A stretch of 64,000 nucleotides of DNA from Pelagibius sp. Alg239-R121 (GTDB lineage: Bacteria > Pseudomonadota > Alphaproteobacteria > Kiloniellales > Kiloniellaceae): positions 1 to 64,000 of the forward strand of contig NZ_CAMZOF010000016.1 in the NCBI RefSeq assembly GCF_947331435.1. Direction: 5' to 3'. Shown in pieces: positions 42,936 to 51,485 of the stretch. The notes under the pieces are model-generated. The model saw nothing but the letters and a program-made list of their open reading frames with translations. It did not search any database and was not told where the DNA came from. Every line of letters begins with the position of its first letter. Positions within the stretch are counted from its first letter, which is position 1. The position numbers and the translations under genes were made by a program.

Positions 42936-43064
42936 CGGAGAAAACCGAATTGGAGGTTAGCAATTTGAGGGAGGTCATTGTTTAGCTGTGAGCAGTAAGC
43001 GGAACACACGAACTAGATCGCCAATGCGCAGTTTATCGGCAATTCACGAATTTGAAGGTATGTC

Positions 43065-43997
43065 ATGACGGATCTTCTGACGCACTATTCAGATCCAATT
43101 GCCGTTTATCTGGAAGACCCGGATGTCACGGATATTTTGGTCAACCGCTTCGATGAGATCTGGATCGAAAAGAACGGTGAACTCTCAAAGACAACATCGC
43201 AGTGGCGGGATGAAATGGAGCTCGAATCCTTCATCGATATCATCGCTAACAGTCTTGGTCAGGATGCCGATGAAGCAGGTAAGCAAATTCTCGACGCACG
43301 CCTACCAAACGGAACGCGCGTCAACGCGGTTTTGCCGCCGATCGCGGTTAAGGGCCGGTGTCTGTCCATCCGGCCCTTTCCCAAGCGAAAATTCACGATG
43401 GATGATCTGCTGGAACGCAGAATGTTGGCCGATGCGGAATGCGATATTCTTCAGAAGGCGGTTTTGGACCGAAAGAATATTCTGGTTGCCGGCGGAACCG
43501 GCAGCGGCAAGACGACAGTGTTGCGGGCGGTCTGTTCGTTCATCGATCCGGCGGAGCGGGTCATCACCGTCGAGGACACGGCGGAGGGGCTTGTAGATCG
43601 TCCGCATGTGGTTTCCTTCGAGGCGGCAAAGCGTCTCGGTGGGGATCACGGCGATACGGTGACCATGGGGCGGTTGATCGAGAATGCGTTGCGGCAACGT
43701 CCGGACAGAATCATCGTTGGAGAGGTGCGCTCTCCGGAGGCGGCGACGGCTTTGGTTGACGCGATCAACACCGGCCATGCGGGCTGTATCTCCACGATCC
43801 ATGCGAACAGTGCGTCCGACGCGCTGGTTCGGTTGGAAACACTTTACGCCCGTCATGCGCCAAACCTAAGTCTAGAGCTCATACGGCGTCTGATTTGCTC
43901 AAACGTCGATCTTTTAATACACGTTAAAAGAGAAATAAAAGGGTTTCGTAAGGTGAGAGAGATTGTCGAGGTCGATGAGGATGGAAACCTGCATTAA
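43065..43997 (+). CDS. virB11: VirB11/TrbB-type T4SS ATPase
   Basis: 310 residues. Walker A GGTGSGKT (143-150), Asp box VITVEDTAE, Walker B region RIIVGEVRSPEA and His box STIHANSASDALVRLETL are all in place. VirB11 is the hexameric traffic ATPase at the cytoplasmic base of the T4SS. Unusually, it is separated from the rest of the operon by ssb and two regulator genes. Confidence 0.92.
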   Translation: MTDLLTHYSDPIAVYLEDPDVTDILVNRFDEIWIEKNGELSKTTSQWRDEMELESFIDIIANSLGQDADEAGKQILDARLPNGTRVNAVLPPIAVKGRCLSIRPFPKRKFTMDDLLERRMLADAECDILQKAVLDRKNILVAGGTGSGKTTVLRAVCSFIDPAERVITVEDTAEGLVDRPHVVSFEAAKRLGGDHGDTVTMGRLIENALRQRPDRIIVGEVRSPEAATALVDAINTGHAGCISTIHANSASDALVRLETLYARHAPNLSLELIRRLICSNVDLLIHVKREIKGFRKVREIVEVDEDGNLH

Positions 43998-44123
43998 ACT
44001 CATGGGTGTGAAGTTTTCTGCTTTTCACGGTTAACAAATGTTCGCAAATGGCTCTTTTTATTGATGTGTATAAAAAGCATAAAAAAGATGCATGCAGAGA
44101 GGCATTTGTGCGTTACGCTGCGC

Positions 44124-44163
44124 CCGTCCACTGACAAGCGCTCGTCCGCTTGAATGTGGACGG
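44124..44163 (+). promoter_or_regulatory. Stable leader hairpin upstream of ssb
   Basis: CCGTCCAC...GTGGACGG encloses a second stem AAGCG-ctcgtc-CGCTT. It ends 32 bp before the ssb start. It might regulate ssb or act as a single-strand initiation structure. Confidence 0.45.
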
Positions 44164-44195
44164 AGCGTTATCCTGGTTGAAATAGGAGAAGCGTA

Positions 44196-44555
44196 ATGCA
44201 AGCTGAGTTCACGATTATTGGCCGGATTGGCAAAATTTTTGACCGCCGGGAAGACGATTCGCCGGTTGCTTTCGGGATATCCGTTGCGACGGAAAGGTCC
44301 TGGAAGGATGAGAACGGGTGGCAGAAGAGAACCTTCTGGCACTATGTTACGGTTCCGGCGGGACTGGCGCGTTTAGCTGAGAAACTGCGTGTTGGCGATC
44401 TGATTCAGATCAGAGGAGATTTGCGGCCCTGGTCCCAGTCTTCGACTGAAACGGAGAGTGAAAAGCGCGGGATCGACCTAATCATGACCGAACGCAAGAT
44501 ACTTGTCCGAGCCTCCAAAGAAGATACGGAACAGGCATCCAGCGAAGCGGCTTAG
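44196..44555 (+). CDS. ssb: Single-stranded DNA-binding protein
   Basis: 119 residues with an OB-fold pattern: FTIIGRIGKIFDR, then FGISVATERSWKDENGW, then FWHYVTVPAGLARLAEKLRV and GDLIQIRGDLRPWSQ. It is shorter than chromosomal SSB and lacks the acidic DDIPF tail, as is common in plasmid SSBs. It protects the transferred strand. Followed by a strong terminator. Confidence 0.85.
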   Translation: MQAEFTIIGRIGKIFDRREDDSPVAFGISVATERSWKDENGWQKRTFWHYVTVPAGLARLAEKLRVGDLIQIRGDLRPWSQSSTETESEKRGIDLIMTERKILVRASKEDTEQASSEAA

Positions 44556-44587
44556 AACTTAGTAGTCCGGGTTAAGGGCGATTGCAA

Positions 44588-44622
44588 AAGAGAGATAACG
44601 CTTTGCGTTATCTCTCTTTTTA
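44588..44622. terminator. Bidirectional terminator between ssb and the RHH genes
   Basis: 14-bp arms AAGAGAGATAACGC and GCGTTATCTCTCTT with a 3-base loop, flanked by A-rich and T-rich runs, so it can stop both convergent transcripts. Confidence 0.8.
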
Positions 44623-44892
44623 TCTTTCAGACCAGTAAGCCTTGAAAGCCCGTTCGTAAGCATTCTCTATGTCTGTAAGGGTTAGCGGCTTGTTGTCTGC
44701 CTGCACCTTATCGAAGGTTTCAACGTAGACTTTGACAGCGGAACGGATCAAATCCACTCGGGATGTGCCGATCCCATAATTTCGGCGAATGAGATCAACG
44801 CGCTGGTCCAGCTCGTTCACGAGAGGCTCAGATAATCCAATGGAAATACGCGGCTCGTAATCATAGTCCTTGCTTGAGCTTCGTCTTGCCAT
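44620..44892 (-). CDS. Ribbon-helix-helix regulator (paralogue A)
   Basis: 90 residues. ISIGLSEPLVNELDQRVDLI then GTSRVDLIRSAVKVYVETFD form the strand-helix-helix of a MetJ/Arc fold. The C-terminal tail (LTLTDIENAYERAFKAYW) is shared with the adjacent gene. Nine bp after its paralogue, in one operon. Likely controls the T4SS promoter or forms a relaxosome accessory. Confidence 0.75.
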   Translation of the reverse strand: MARRSSSKDYDYEPRISIGLSEPLVNELDQRVDLIRRNYGIGTSRVDLIRSAVKVYVETFDKVQADNKPLTLTDIENAYERAFKAYWSER

Positions 44893-44900
44893 GACCCCTC

Positions 44901-45200
44901 CTAAGGTGCTTTCCAGTAATCTTTAAAAGCTTGTTCAAAGATGTTTTCTACGTCGCCGTAAGTAAGGGGGTTCTTTCCTGTACGCGCGCTATCAAAAGTG
45001 CAAACGATAGTTTTTACTGCTGTGCGTATGACCTCTGAGCGTGACGTATTGATGCCATAGTCGACGCGTACTTTACTTATTACTTCATCCAGACCTTCGA
45101 GAAGCGGTTGCGGAAACGCCAGTGTAACACTGTGTTGTTCGCGTTCGTTCTTTTTTCTGCCAGAAATGATTTTCGGTTCGTTGCTCAACAGCGCCCCCAA
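44901..45200 (-). CDS. Ribbon-helix-helix regulator (paralogue B)
   Basis: Up to 99 residues from a TTG at 45200; the true start is uncertain. SVTLAFPQPLLEGLDEVISK then NTSRSEVIRTAVKTIVCTFD and the tail LTYGDVENIFEQAFKDYW parallel paralogue A throughout. The duplicated pair probably arose in tandem. It is divergent from the T4SS operon across an AT-rich region with palindromes. Confidence 0.7.
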   Translation of the reverse strand: MGALLSNEPKIISGRKKNEREQHSVTLAFPQPLLEGLDEVISKVRVDYGINTSRSEVIRTAVKTIVCTFDSARTGKNPLTYGDVENIFEQAFKDYWKAP

Positions 45201-45421
45201 TTGCTTGATTGTAGCTTATCTTCTATCGATTGGATTAGATCAATACTCGAAAAAACCTCCCCAAAAAACACTGTGACACAACATTGTTACAGGCGGCATG
45301 TCCGATAAAACAAAAAAAATCTTTGTTTAAACAAAAAATAATAATTGATAAAAAATCATGAACGCTAGTATCGCGAGAGATAAAAGCGATTTCAATGCTA
45401 ACGCGAGTGGTTTAGGGAATT
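45201..45421. promoter_or_regulatory. Divergent control region of RHH genes and T4SS operon
   Basis: Contains the perfect 14-bp palindrome TTTGTTTAAACAAA (45322-45335), an imperfect CTGTGAC...GTTACAG pair (~45271-45292) and long A/T runs. It is a natural place for the ribbon-helix-helix proteins to repress both directions. Confidence 0.5.
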
Positions 45422-45727
45422 TTGTCGGTGGATCACAACTTTGAGGATAAGACTCACGCGCATGAGGTTTTTTCGAGCGTTGATCGAATTCTTGGCGTGC
45501 CCTCGACACATTTCATTGCAACCGGCGCGATATCGGTCGTCAGTGGTGTCTTGATTGCATGGTATTTCGGCCTTTTTGTCGGTCTGGTCGGTTTTTACGG
45601 CCTCTATCAGCTCTATCTGCTGGACCCTGAAGGTTTGGTTCCCTGGCGCGCACGTCTGATGTCACGCGTGAACGCCTGGAGGATCGGACGCGGCCGCCCG
45701 AAGTCGATCTATTTCATTCCAGATTAG
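45422..45727 (+). CDS. Small T4SS membrane protein, VirB3-like candidate
   Basis: 101 residues from a TTG (a GTG lies six bases later). GVPSTHFIATGAISVVSGVL and LFVGLVGFYGLYQLYLLD are adjacent hydrophobic segments, followed by a basic tail. Size and the GVPxxxF start of the membrane region fit VirB3/TrbD, but the position before the pilin gene is unusual. Confidence 0.55.
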   Translation: MSVDHNFEDKTHAHEVFSSVDRILGVPSTHFIATGAISVVSGVLIAWYFGLFVGLVGFYGLYQLYLLDPEGLVPWRARLMSRVNAWRIGRGRPKSIYFIPD

Positions 45728-45737
45728 GAGAAGCTTC

Positions 45738-45983
45738 ATGAAAACTTGGCGGAAAAGGCGCCTTGTCGCACTCGCGATCTGCTCGCCATTCCTATTTCTG
45801 GTGGGAGTCGGGGTTGCCTATTCAATGACGTTCTTTCTTCGCTTGCTTCGAACGATCGGCACAGAGGGAGTGCCGATCGTGGCAAACACAATTGGAATTA
45901 CCCTACTCACCGGGGTTTCGATACTTGCCCTTTCCCCACTGTTCGGGCGTGCCGTTGCCTGGGTCGACCGTCGATTTCTCTAA
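45738..45983 (+). CDS. Small two-helix membrane protein of the T4SS operon
   Basis: 81 residues. Basic N-terminus, then helices around ALAICSPFLFLVGVGVAYSM and TIGITLLTGVSILALSP. 10 bp after the preceding gene. No family recognised. It may be an inner-membrane assembly factor. Confidence 0.6.
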   Translation: MKTWRKRRLVALAICSPFLFLVGVGVAYSMTFFLRLLRTIGTEGVPIVANTIGITLLTGVSILALSPLFGRAVAWVDRRFL

Positions 45984-46014
45984 ACCCCGTAACTGATAGA
46001 AAAGGTACTGAATA

Positions 46015-46347
46015 ATGAAAACTCTGATTTCAAGGCTCTCTCTATTTGGAGCTTCGATGTCTGGCGGACTCATGGTGGCCGCCGGGCAAGCCTTCGCGGA
46101 GTACGACATCGGCAAGTCCGGCGGTGCGCGCGGTATTGGTAAGATGGAGGACTACTTGCAGGATTGGATCAACTTCGCAACCGGCCCCTGGGGCTTGGTT
46201 GTGATCGTTGGCGGTCTGATCTTGGGTGCGTCGATGTGGGCGCTTGCCCCGAGAGGCGGAGGCCTTGGCATCGCACTTCGCGCCGCTGCAGCCGGGCTCT
46301 TAATCGTCAATCTGGGCACCGTTGTGGCCGGGTTTACCGTCACCTAG
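46015..46347 (+). CDS. virB2: VirB2/TrbC-type pilin precursor
   Basis: 110 residues. A long signal peptide ending near GQAFA, then GGARGIGKMEDYLQDWINFA and two hydrophobic helices (GPWGLVVIVGGLILGASMWA and a Gly/Ala-rich helix ending VVAGFTVT) separated by a short basic loop. This is the usual VirB2/TrbC hairpin. It precedes virB4. Confidence 0.75.
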   Translation: MKTLISRLSLFGASMSGGLMVAAGQAFAEYDIGKSGGARGIGKMEDYLQDWINFATGPWGLVVIVGGLILGASMWALAPRGGGLGIALRAAAAGLLIVNLGTVVAGFTVT

Positions 46348-46357
46348 AGAAGAGAAC

Positions 46358-47686
46358 ATGATCCCTAGAGACTTTCCGGTTTCCGAAGCTTTTCCCCTGA
46401 TCTGTCCAGTCGGGCCGCACCAGCTGACCAAAACGGGCAGTTTAATTACGGCCATCGAGCTAGGCGGTAGCGATCCCGATGCACAGACGGATCAGGATGC
46501 TGTAACCCTCTCGATGCTCTCGCGGGTGATTTACGGGGCGTTGCCGAACAACTGCAGCGTCTCGGAATATTACATCCATGGGGGCAGCGAGGAGATCAGG
46601 CTGCGGGACCGTGAAGACCCTCTTTCCCACAAGGTATCGAAAGCCCGCGAGGCCGCGCTGAATAAGCGCGGTCTGGCGCGGAGCCGCCTGATCCACGTGA
46701 TCCAGATGCACGACCCGAACGACTGGAACGGCTATCTGTCGACAACTCTGATCAAGAACCTGCCGATGTTCTTTCTTAGTCGGGAGAGCCGCCAGACTGT
46801 CTTGAGCCGCTTACGCCGCCCGAATGCACTTATCTTGCGCGAACGCGAACTGGAAGCGCGTGCGGAAGCTCTGAGCCGGGCGGCGGACGATGCTGCAGCG
46901 AAGTGGTCTCTGGCTATGAGCGCCCGTCGTTTGAGGCGTGACGAATTTTGGCCCTTGCTGCGGTTTTTCGCGACCTTCAATCCCCTTTTTCTCGATCCCG
47001 CTTACAAAGCGCCTGCGCCTGTGGATGACTGCGATGTGGCGCTGGCGAGTGGCGACATTGTGCCGGTTAAGCTGAATCATGAAGACGCGCTCCGGCTAAA
47101 CGGTGCGGAAACGCGCTATTGCCGGATCGCTTCTATCCATAAGACCCCGAAGAATCCAATCGGTCTCTGGAGCAAGGGGCCGGACCCGATCATCGGTCGG
47201 CCCGGTAATTTCATCCTGCAGAACCACTACACGCCACTCTCCGCGATACAGCAGACTTTCTCCTTCAAGGCGGCGCGGACCAGGGTGGACCGGACCCGTG
47301 TCGATCTCTTTTCACTCTTTGTCGGAGACGATTTTCTCGACACGAAGGACGAGCGGTTGGCAATCCGCCAGAAGATCGAGCAACTGGAGCAAGCAGAGGC
47401 GCTGGACGACACCTGGGCGACGCAGTTCGCGCAACTGGTGTTGTTTGACGAGAGCCCGCTCAAGCTTAAGCAGTCGGTGATCAATTTTAATAACTCCCTC
47501 GAAGCCAAGGGTTTTTCCCTTGTTTGGGAAGGGGTCGGCCTACCCATGGCCTTTCAGTCGCTCCAGCCGGGCGGCGAGGCCAAGAGCATTCGTCAGGCGA
47601 CGGTTTCCAGCTCCCGCGCAGCGGCGCTGTCGCTGGTCAACCGCGCCAACAATGGCTGCCGTCTCGTGGAGGATCTGAATGGCTGA
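46358..47686 (+). CDS. VirB4 N-terminal half (split VirB4)
   Basis: 442 residues from the ATG at 46358. It matches the N-terminal CagE/TrbE/VirB4 region: TKTGSLITAIELGGSDPD, FLSRESRQTVLSRLRRPN, and LQPGGEAKSIRQATVSSSRA near the end. It stops just before where the ATPase domain should begin. The final eight bases (ATGGCTGA) overlap the start of the next gene, which lies in the +1 frame. VirB4 is usually one ~800-residue protein; here its two halves are separate polypeptides unless frameshifting joins them. Confidence 0.8.
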   Translation: MIPRDFPVSEAFPLICPVGPHQLTKTGSLITAIELGGSDPDAQTDQDAVTLSMLSRVIYGALPNNCSVSEYYIHGGSEEIRLRDREDPLSHKVSKAREAALNKRGLARSRLIHVIQMHDPNDWNGYLSTTLIKNLPMFFLSRESRQTVLSRLRRPNALILRERELEARAEALSRAADDAAAKWSLAMSARRLRRDEFWPLLRFFATFNPLFLDPAYKAPAPVDDCDVALASGDIVPVKLNHEDALRLNGAETRYCRIASIHKTPKNPIGLWSKGPDPIIGRPGNFILQNHYTPLSAIQQTFSFKAARTRVDRTRVDLFSLFVGDDFLDTKDERLAIRQKIEQLEQAEALDDTWATQFAQLVLFDESPLKLKQSVINFNNSLEAKGFSLVWEGVGLPMAFQSLQPGGEAKSIRQATVSSSRAAALSLVNRANNGCRLVEDLNG

Positions 47687-48866
47687 GGAAGCTCTTTACG
47701 TTTTCGAAACGGCTTCCGCCGAGCCGTTTTTTTACAATCCCTATGCCAGCGATCGCTGCTTCATTATCTGCGTCGGATCTCCAGGATCGGGCAAGACCTT
47801 CTTTAAGAACACCTCGACTACGCACTTCCTGAAATATGGCGGCTTTAGCTGGTCGATTGATATCAATCCCGGCACCGAAACCCTGGCGCAGTTTTTCGGT
47901 GACGCCGGCGGTATCTTCAGGGCCGGTGACGGCGCTAGAGGAATCAATCCCTTCATTTCGTACAAGGGTGAGGGCGATCGCGCCTTTCTGGCGCACATGC
48001 TCTCTCTGGCTCAGGAACTTCTGGCGGTTAACGACGAGCTGGCTGCCAAGCAATTTGCGACCGGTGAACAACCAAAGTTCGATAAGGCCGTGCTTGCTAC
48101 ACTCCGCTTGAAGGAAGAGGACCGCAATCTCGATCATCTGATTGCGCATCTGCCCGTAGAGCTGCGGCGCAAGTTCTCCCGTTGGCATAACGGCGGTCTC
48201 TATGCGGGTCTCTTCGATGCCAAGGCCGATGGGATTGGCAGCCTGGATAAACGGATCAGTGTTTTCAATCTTCAGGCCTTTCGGGACAACCCGAAGCTCT
48301 TGAAGCCGATGATGCTGGAGATCTTTCACCGGGTCGTTCGGGAGTTCGAGGCCGAGGAAAACCGGGCGCGGCCCAAGCTGCTTGAGATCGACGAGGCGCA
48401 TTACGCGCTGTCCCTGCCGACTCTGCGGCAGTTTATTGTCAGCAAAATCCGGACTTGGCGTCAGTTCGGCGCCGGCGTCACTCTCTGGTCGCAGGGCGCG
48501 AACGAATATCTCAGTGTACCCGAATGGGACGTGATTCGTGGGGCGGCGAGCACTTTCGTGTTTCTGGCGGACGGGGGCTTCAACGAAGCCAAGTACAAGG
48601 AAGCCTTTCCCCTCACGGATGGGCAGTGCGAAGCCATCCGGACCCTCGTGCCCAAGCGGGAGGCCTTCATTCTACAGCCCGAAAGCGGCGTTGCTAAAAA
48701 AGTCATTCTCCGGGTCGAGCCGGAACAACACGCCATCAACACCAGCCGCCCGCGCGAGGTCGCGCTGCGGACCGAACTAATCAACCGCTACGGTTTTGAG
48801 AAAGGACTGGATCGCTTTGTTCAGGCCCTCGGTCATTCTTCAGATGATCTCCAAGCTGCTGAATAA
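47679..48866 (+). CDS. VirB4 C-terminal ATPase half (split VirB4)
   Basis: 395 residues. Walker A GSPGSGKTFF near residue 33, a DINPGTETL strand, Walker B KLLEIDEAHYAL, and the Gln/Arg-rich region TWRQFGAGVTLWSQGANEYL complete the VirB4/TraC-type motor. It supplies energy for pilus and channel assembly. It starts in an 8-bp overlap with the N-terminal half, which favours coupled synthesis of equal amounts. Confidence 0.85.
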   Translation: MAEEALYVFETASAEPFFYNPYASDRCFIICVGSPGSGKTFFKNTSTTHFLKYGGFSWSIDINPGTETLAQFFGDAGGIFRAGDGARGINPFISYKGEGDRAFLAHMLSLAQELLAVNDELAAKQFATGEQPKFDKAVLATLRLKEEDRNLDHLIAHLPVELRRKFSRWHNGGLYAGLFDAKADGIGSLDKRISVFNLQAFRDNPKLLKPMMLEIFHRVVREFEAEENRARPKLLEIDEAHYALSLPTLRQFIVSKIRTWRQFGAGVTLWSQGANEYLSVPEWDVIRGAASTFVFLADGGFNEAKYKEAFPLTDGQCEAIRTLVPKREAFILQPESGVAKKVILRVEPEQHAINTSRPREVALRTELINRYGFEKGLDRFVQALGHSSDDLQAAE

Positions 48867-48878
48867 GGATCACCAACC

Positions 48879-49160
48879 ATGAAGAAATCCTTCACCGCCC
48901 TGACGGCTGTCGTTGGCATATCACTCTCTACCGGCGTTGCGCAGGCCCAAGGCATTCCGGTCTTCGGTAGGGGTGCTCAAGATCTAGTGAACCAAATGGA
49001 GTGGGACATAAAACGCAGGCTGGCAGACGTCCAGGCAAAGTGCGGTGTCATTCTCGAAGAACCCGCGATCGGTCCGGATATCTTGAAACTTTGCAATGAC
49101 GTTCTTGAGAACCCCCAGAAAGCATTTGGCCTGCCCTCAGAATCCGATCTCCTAAAATAA
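48879..49160 (+). CDS. Small secreted protein of the T4SS operon
   Basis: 93 residues. Signal peptide (TALTAVVGISLSTGVAQAQG, cleavage after AQA) and a mature ~70-residue helical domain with two cysteines. The start of the mature part (GIPVFGRGAQDLVNQMEWDI) resembles that of the following VirB5-like protein. A periplasmic assembly factor is likely. Confidence 0.6.
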   Translation: MKKSFTALTAVVGISLSTGVAQAQGIPVFGRGAQDLVNQMEWDIKRRLADVQAKCGVILEEPAIGPDILKLCNDVLENPQKAFGLPSESDLLK

Positions 49161-49171
49161 GAAATCAGCCG

Positions 49172-49990
49172 ATGAAAAAATACCTTATCCCTTTTGCTTT
49201 TGCAGTTTCCATGGCTGCGCCGGTTGGAAGTAGCCACGCCCAGGGCATTCCGACTTACGACAATGCCAATAATTTGAATATGATCCTGGACAAGATCGAG
49301 CAGGTTAAACAGCTTGCCGAGTTGCAAGCGCAGTATCAGCAGTTGGTGCAGAACTATCAGCAGGCCGTGGCCAACGCCACGCGGTTGCAGGACATGGTCG
49401 AACTGACAGAGTTGTACGACCTGGCGGACCATATTGTTCATGCCGATGTGACCAAGCTGATTCTGAACCAGATCCATGGTCTCGATCCCAACTCCATCAC
49501 CTATGCCAACGACGCCAAGCGTCTGCTGCAAGACCAGTACGGCATCCCGGCGACGGACAGCGGTATCCGGGAGCGGATCGGAAAGGTTGTCGCGCCCGAT
49601 GTCGCCGAGAGGATCGGCGACAAGATGAGCCGGACACAGAGGGATTTCAATTTCTCAGTTGCGAAGTCGAAAACGATAACGGCGGCAAAAGATCGCACTT
49701 CTGATGTGCAGCAATTGTTTCCGGAATATCAGTCGCGGCTGGCCGGCATGGGAGATAACAGTTTGGCGGCAACAACTCAGTTGATGGCTGATCAAGACCA
49801 AACAGCCATGGTCCAACGCGACATTATGCTTGGTCTGTTGATCGTCCAAGCACAAGCCCAGGAGGAGGAAGAAATTCGCCGCCTGGAGCGGGAAGTCAAA
49901 CGTATGGAAACCTTCGTTAGCCGTCTGGAAGCCAAGAAGAAGTTTCAGACCGAACCCATCAACATGCGTTCCGAAAGGATCATCGAATGA
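49172..49990 (+). CDS. virB5: VirB5/TrbJ-like protein
   Basis: 272 residues. Signal peptide ending near SSHAQG, then a long helical, Gln-rich domain (QLAELQAQYQQLVQNYQQAV) and a C-terminal coiled coil (RLEREVKRMETFVSRLEA). This is the VirB5/TrbJ layout (minor pilus component or adhesin). Its stop overlaps the next start (ATGA). Confidence 0.8.
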   Translation: MKKYLIPFAFAVSMAAPVGSSHAQGIPTYDNANNLNMILDKIEQVKQLAELQAQYQQLVQNYQQAVANATRLQDMVELTELYDLADHIVHADVTKLILNQIHGLDPNSITYANDAKRLLQDQYGIPATDSGIRERIGKVVAPDVAERIGDKMSRTQRDFNFSVAKSKTITAAKDRTSDVQQLFPEYQSRLAGMGDNSLAATTQLMADQDQTAMVQRDIMLGLLIVQAQAQEEEEIRRLEREVKRMETFVSRLEAKKKFQTEPINMRSERIIE

Positions 49991-50418
49991 CCCGACTTAC
50001 TCTCGTGTCCGCTGCGGTCGTTGCCATGCTTGCCTTAGCAAGCACGGCTAAAGCAGGTGTGTTCGATGAAGCCATCATCGACGAGGACTACCAGCAGGCT
50101 GAATTAGCGCTGCAAAAAAAGAACGAAGAAACTTGTCGGAAGAAGAGTGTCAGAAAGGGACTCTCTTGCTTCAAAGACCTTCAAAAGGAATTCAAAGCCA
50201 GTGGCAAGAGGCGCGGTTCGACCGAGTATTGCAAGATCCACTATCTACCGATGGAAACGAAGGCTCTTAAACGCAAGCTTCCGGAGCTGGCCACCCTCAA
50301 AAAGAAAGCCCGTCATTCACCGGACAACCGCCAGCCAGGCGAAGTGACAGCCGACGACTTCGACCAGGAAATGCAGTGCATCTTCCAGATCTTTGAAAAG
50401 CGCGGGGTGCGCTACTGA
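49987..50418 (+). CDS. Secreted hypothetical protein of the T4SS operon
   Basis: 143 residues with signal peptide (VVAMLALASTAKAG) and a basic, Lys-rich mature domain carrying four cysteines (EETCRK, LSCFKD, EYCKIH, MQCIFQ), likely disulfide-bonded in the periplasm. No family recognised. Overlaps the neighbours at both ends by a few bases. Confidence 0.6.
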   Translation: MTRLTLVSAAVVAMLALASTAKAGVFDEAIIDEDYQQAELALQKKNEETCRKKSVRKGLSCFKDLQKEFKASGKRRGSTEYCKIHYLPMETKALKRKLPELATLKKKARHSPDNRQPGEVTADDFDQEMQCIFQIFEKRGVRY

Positions 50419-51479
50419 TGCGTTTGCTTACTGCCTTCCTATTTGTCATCTGTGCCTCCACCGTGATTTCCACGCCGGAGGCTTCTGCCGCTGCGGAAGG
50501 TGCGCAAATCGGCAGCACGGACTACTTCACTCAACAGATGGACGCATTTGAAACACGGCTTAATGACGCGATCAAAGCTGTTCTCGATGGCGAGTCCGTC
50601 TTCGCCAAACACGTTCATATTGTTTTTCTGGTTTTTCTGATCCTCTCGTTGCTCATCATGATTTCGAAGTGGGTCTTCGCGCGCGGAGGCTTTGACGATA
50701 TCGTAGGCTGGTTCATCTCCACGTTGCTCATCATCTTTGTCTATGAAAGCTATACTACCCTGTCATCGCTGATCTGGGGCTGGTTCAACGAGTTGGGCCG
50801 CGCCTTGCAACTGGCCATGGTCGGTGACAACAGCATCTACGGGCCGTCGAATTTTATTTCCAAGATTCAGTCCCTCATCACTCTCGACGAAGAAGTCGAT
50901 ATCTGGGACGAGATGGGCCTGATCCTGTCCGTTATAGTGCTGTGGATTGTCTCGGTCATTGTTCAGGCCGTCTCCTTCCTGGCGGCCATGTTGCCGGTCT
51001 TCGGCTACGCCTTTGCGAAATCTGTCGGGCTGTTCTTCGTGCCCTTCCTGTTTTTCCAACGCACAGCGGATTGGTTCGACAGTTGGCTGAGCTTCTTTCT
51101 GGGGTTCTGTCTTTTCACCTTTTTTTCAAAGGCCGTGCTTGCCGTGATCGCGCTGCTCTACAGCGCCTATTTTGACATTCCCTATGCGGCAAGCATCGAA
51201 GTCGATCAGATCGTGATCGAGTCCGGAGGCGTCGAAGCGCTCCTAGGTGTCATAGTGCTCGCGTTCGGCTCGCTGCTGCTGTTCGTCATGGCGATCGGCG
51301 CGTCCTTCTCGATCATGGGCGGCAGTATCGGCAGTGCCATCTCGGCCCAGAAGTTCATCAGCAAAGGAGCGAGTCTTGGAGTCAAATTCACCTCCGGCGC
51401 TGTTCGCATGGGTGGCAAGGGCGTGATCAAGGGCATTTCCGCTGGTGCCTCGGCCCTGACCAAGTTTTTTAGGAGATAA
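50418..51479 (+). CDS. virB6: VirB6/TrbL-like polytopic membrane protein
   Basis: 353 residues. Signal-like N-terminus, then six or so hydrophobic helices (VFLVFLILSLLIMISKWVFA, ISTLLIIFVYESYTTLSSLI, LSVIVLWIVSVIVQAVSFLA, LFFVPFLFFQ, LLGVIVLAFGSLLLFVMAIG) and a Gly-rich basic tail. This is the inner-membrane channel component of VirB/Trb T4SSs. Position before VirB8 supports it. Confidence 0.82.
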   Translation: MRLLTAFLFVICASTVISTPEASAAAEGAQIGSTDYFTQQMDAFETRLNDAIKAVLDGESVFAKHVHIVFLVFLILSLLIMISKWVFARGGFDDIVGWFISTLLIIFVYESYTTLSSLIWGWFNELGRALQLAMVGDNSIYGPSNFISKIQSLITLDEEVDIWDEMGLILSVIVLWIVSVIVQAVSFLAAMLPVFGYAFAKSVGLFFVPFLFFQRTADWFDSWLSFFLGFCLFTFFSKAVLAVIALLYSAYFDIPYAASIEVDQIVIESGGVEALLGVIVLAFGSLLLFVMAIGASFSIMGGSIGSAISAQKFISKGASLGVKFTSGAVRMGGKGVIKGISAGASALTKFFRR

Positions 51480-51485
51480 TAAGCA

